A DNA stretch of 7,727 nucleotides from Phyllobacteriaceae bacterium (GTDB lineage Bacteria; Pseudomonadota; Alphaproteobacteria; Rhizobiales; Ancalomicrobiaceae). The notes under the pieces were generated by a model, which saw only the letters and a list, made by a program, of their open reading frames with translations, was not told where the DNA came from and searched no databases. Positions 6,011-7,727 of the stretch are shown piece by piece (within the stretch, counting starts at the first letter, position 1; each line of letters starts with the position of its first letter). The position numbers were made by a program, and so were the translations under genes. The stretch is from positions 1-7,727 of the forward strand of contig JAAYVT010000287.1 of the NCBI GenBank assembly GCA_012517025.1, written 5' to 3'.

Positions 6011-6589
6011 TCAGATCAGGTCGAGGACGAGGTCGAGACCGAGCCAGGTGATCGACGCGATCGCCACGGCGAGACGGCCGGGGGAGGCGAGGACCGGGGC
6101 GACGACGGCGGGCGTCCGTCGGCCGACCTCATGCGCCAGTCGGGCGAGGCGGCCGCGCAGCCGCTCCGGCGCCGAGAGCAGACGGGCGAGCGGCACCGGC
6201 AGGGCGCGGCGACAGACGGCGAGCTTGCGCACCGGTTCGACGACCCGCCACACCGCCCGCGATCCGGCCGGGAAGAAGGCGACGGAGCCACGCACCAAGC
6301 GCCGACGGTCGCCGTTCGGCAGCGTCACCTCGACGACGCCGTCGAGGACGTGGACGGTCTCGTCCCAAGCGAAACGCCATTCGAAGGTGCCCGGCGTGCA
6401 GTCCCACAGCGCCGTGGTCGCCCAATGATCGCGGCCGTTCGCCAGGGTGACGATACGGGCGCGCGGGGCGCCGTCGAGGATCCAGGCGGGATCGATCGGG
6501 CAGTCGCGCCAATCGTCGCGAGCGTCGTCGGTGAAGACGGCGGCACCGGCGAGAGGATCGAGGGCGGCGGCGAGAGCGGTCGAAGCCAT
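6011..6589 (-). CDS. Cupin_3-type domain protein with hydrophobic C-terminus
   Basis: The product has 192 residues. The middle (about 35-125) is a small cupin of the Cupin_3 (DUF861) type. WDCTPGTFEWRFAWDETVHVLDG (62-84) is the hallmark motif, followed by VEVTLPNGDRRRLVRG and SVAFFPAGSRAVWRV (102-116). Members include ureidoglycine aminohydrolase relatives and many uncharacterised proteins, so no substrate can be named. The 75-residue C-terminal extension is Arg-rich and ends in a hydrophobic stretch (173-192, broken by two Asp), which may touch the membrane. ATG 6589 is the only standard start after an in-frame TAA at about 6635. No good SD is visible. It lies upstream of groES on the same strand, but groES has its own promoter. 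Confidence 0.8.
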   Translation of the reverse strand: MASTALAAALDPLAGAAVFTDDARDDWRDCPIDPAWILDGAPRARIVTLANGRDHWATTALWDCTPGTFEWRFAWDETVHVLDGVVEVTLPNGDRRRLVRGSVAFFPAGSRAVWRVVEPVRKLAVCRRALPVPLARLLSAPERLRGRLARLAHEVGRRTPAVVAPVLASPGRLAVAIASITWLGLDLVLDLI

Positions 6590-6664
6590 GAGCGATCGAG
6601 CATCCGTTCGTGAGGAAGGCGGGACCCCTCCCTCTTACGGCAGCGATCTCGAGCTTCGGTTCCC

Positions 6665-6690
6665 CGGATCGTTCGAATTCGAACGATCCG
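6665..6690. repeat. Perfect 26-bp palindrome
   Basis: The half-site CGGATCGTTCGAA is followed immediately by its reverse complement, centred on GAATTC, with no mismatch over 26 bases. It sits about 75 bases upstream of the cupin gene and 26 bases past the stop of the small membrane gene. It could be an operator for a dimeric regulator or a 3'-end hairpin. No T-tract follows on either strand. Confidence 0.85.
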
Positions 6691-6716
6691 CGCGTCCGGC
6701 GCGACGACGGTCGTCT

Positions 6717-6956
6717 TCACCGCAGGAGCAGCCAGATCATCAGTCCCCAGAAGGCGACGACGAAGGCGACGACGCCGCGTCGCGCCCACGCCTCCCACGC
6801 CTGCGGCGGTTCGGCGTCCAGCGCCGCCTCGACCTCTTCCAGCTCCTCGGGAGCATCGGCGACCCAGAAGTTCTCGATGAACGAAATACCGTCGAGACAG
6901 GATCGTGGGTCACCGTAGTTTTGTACACGATCCTCCCGCCCGTCGAAGTCACACAT
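6717..6956 (-). CDS. Small single-pass membrane protein (C-terminal anchor), unknown function
   Basis: This 79-residue protein has an acidic N-terminal part (EELEEVEAALDAEPP at about 41-55), then WEAWARRG, and ends in one hydrophobic helix GVVAFVVAFWGLMIWLLL (about 61-78) and Arg. The layout is tail-anchored or N-in single-span. I do not recognise a family. ATG 6956 is chosen because GAGGGGG lies about 7 bases upstream. GTG 6974 is in frame but its start would overlap that SD. Third codon positions are strongly G/C, which supports real coding. The gene is alone between AT-rich DNA upstream and the 26-bp palindrome downstream. Confidence 0.65.
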   Translation of the reverse strand: MCDFDGREDRVQNYGDPRSCLDGISFIENFWVADAPEELEEVEAALDAEPPQAWEAWARRGVVAFVVAFWGLMIWLLLR

Positions 6957-7411
6957 CGGCCACCCCCTCGCCACATTTCACAATTTTGCCAATATTCCAG
7001 GGGATGCCGTGTTTTCTACTTTGAGTAATGAATTATTATATGCGTTTCGACGAGTCAATTTTTAAAGTTTTAATCATTTCACGCTTTCATAACCAACATA
7101 TACTCATGCACTCCGATTTACGGCTGTCGACGAGTTGGTTCGACGGGAAGTCTTCGGTTGCCCTTACTGACGACCGCCCGACCGGCGCTCGGCGAAAAGA
7201 AAACGGATCGTCGCCCCAGAAGAAGAGCGATCGCGAACCGCGCTCCACGTCGGATCGAACCCGCGAGATCTGGAGCGGACGGCGCGGTTCCTCGGCCGCG
7301 CGAGCGCGGCGCGGGCGAACCTCGGGGCAGTGCCAAGTCGATCGGCCGGCACCGCGGCGGCGCGGAAATCCACAGGGAAAACGCGGCGACGGGCTTGCCA
7401 CGCCGCCGGGC
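6957..7411. other. Intergenic region between the small membrane gene and the ABC exporter gene
   Basis: I see no supported gene in this 455-base stretch. Bases 6975-7110 are distinctly AT-rich. On the minus strand they hold TTGACT (7050-7055) and TATAAT close downstream, but at 12-base spacing, so no clean promoter can be drawn. This is still the likely promoter area of the small membrane gene. Bases 7150-7411 are GC-rich. Open frames there run antisense or out of frame with Arg-rich translations, and look like composition artefacts. Confidence 0.6.
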
Positions 7412-7727
7412 TCACCCCGGCGAGACCGCCGCCGCCGTCTCTTCCTCGTCCTGCAGCTCGCCGGCCGCCACCAGAGCGGCGAAGCGACCACCGCTCGCGA
7501 CCAGCTCGTCGAAGGTGCCGCGCTCCAGGACGCGGCCGGCCTCCATGTAGAGGATGTGGTCGGCATTCCGGACGGTCGAGAGGCGATGGGCGATGACGAA
7601 GGTGGTGCGATCCCTCGCCAGATGATCGAGGGCGCGTTTGATCTTCAGCTCGGTCTCGTTGTCGAGCGCCGAGGTCGCCTCGTCGAGGATCAGGATCGGA
7701 GCGTCCTTGAGCACGGCGCGGGCGATG
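7412..7727 (-). CDS. ABC exporter ATP-binding domain, C-terminal part (5' end outside window)
   Basis: The last 105 codons of an ABC transporter of the fused permease-ATPase exporter class are present. IARAVLKDAP follows the signature motif, which lies outside the window. ILILDEATSALD is Walker B plus D-loop, and FVIAHRLSTVRNAD contains the switch His. GRVLERGTFDELVASGGRFAALV is the usual end, followed by an acidic tail. The frame continues off the window edge, so the GTG at 7714 is internal. LDNETELKIKRALDHL and RDRTTFVIAHRLSTVR resemble the cyclic beta-1,2-glucan exporter (NdvA/ChvA) group of rhizobia, but lipid-flippase relatives share these motifs, so the substrate is open. Confidence 0.93.
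   Translation of the reverse strand, partial: IARAVLKDAPILILDEATSALDNETELKIKRALDHLARDRTTFVIAHRLSTVRNADHILYMEAGRVLERGTFDELVASGGRFAALVAAGELQDEEETAAAVSPG

Noticed and set aside
4759..6051. 430-codon open frame on the + strand across groEL and groES
   Set aside because: It is antisense to two certain genes. Its His/Asp/Leu/Gly-rich translation is typical of the antisense of GC-rich coding DNA.
6975..7110. sigma-70 promoter from TTGACT and TATAAT upstream of the small membrane gene
   Set aside because: The spacing is only 12 bases. At 17 bases the -10 would be TAATTC, a poor match, so no promoter is claimed.
7106..7727. Long + strand open frame from ATG 7106 to the window edge
   Set aside because: Its product is Arg/Gly-rich low-complexity sequence, it has no SD, and it runs antisense through the ABC exporter gene. 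A composition artefact is more likely.
1..7727. CRISPR array, tRNA, rRNA or transposase
   Set aside because: No regularly spaced repeats, cloverleaf-like sequence or transposase motifs were seen on either strand by eye. The only clear direct repeat is the two-copy groEL 3' end.

Overview
The window is a GC-rich chromosomal segment of an alphaproteobacterium, most likely of the Rhizobiales/Hyphomicrobiales. The evidence is the alphaproteobacterial GroEL and GroES sequences, a CIRCE operator in front of groES, an ABC exporter end resembling the rhizobial cyclic-glucan exporter group, and strongly GC-biased third codon positions (one groEL line, 4201-4260, counts 42 G/C in 60). Assignment below class level is inference.

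Left part (1-3411): the window opens with the 3' end of amn (AMP nucleosidase, + strand). Only 18 bases after its stop comes a very AT-rich gene of 292 codons (line 1021-1080 counts 12 G/C in 60). Its product carries an R-N-x3-H motif typical of HEPN ribonuclease-like domains. Convergent to it is a GC-rich gene for a secreted DUF4424-family protein. Upstream of that, on the same strand, lies a gene of intermediate composition (line 2701-2760 counts 29 G/C in 60). It encodes a coiled-coil protein with a C-terminal PD-(D/E)XK (Mrr/restriction-endonuclease-like) domain. The two atypical genes look like acquired cargo on either side of a native gene. Both belong to nucleic-acid-targeting fold classes often seen in defence or toxin systems, but nothing in the window proves such a role.

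Middle (3412-5955): an intergenic stretch with several stem-loops and a 33-bp direct repeat leads into the groES-groEL operon (- strand). The operon has a TTGACT-17 bp-TATGTC promoter, a perfect-dyad CIRCE site just downstream of it, and a leader of roughly 125 bases. This is the HrcA-controlled heat-shock layout; hrcA itself is not in the window.

Right part (5956-7727): all genes are on the minus strand: a Cupin_3-type protein with a hydrophobic C-terminus, a small tail-anchored-looking membrane protein, and the C-terminal end of an ABC exporter cut by the window edge. A perfect 26-bp palindrome separates the cupin gene from the small membrane gene. An AT-rich presumed promoter region lies upstream of the latter.

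The best candidate for something undescribed is the pair of compositionally foreign genes (HEPN-like and PD-(D/E)XK-like) flanking the DUF4424 gene. The rest is ordinary core genome with some interesting small structures.
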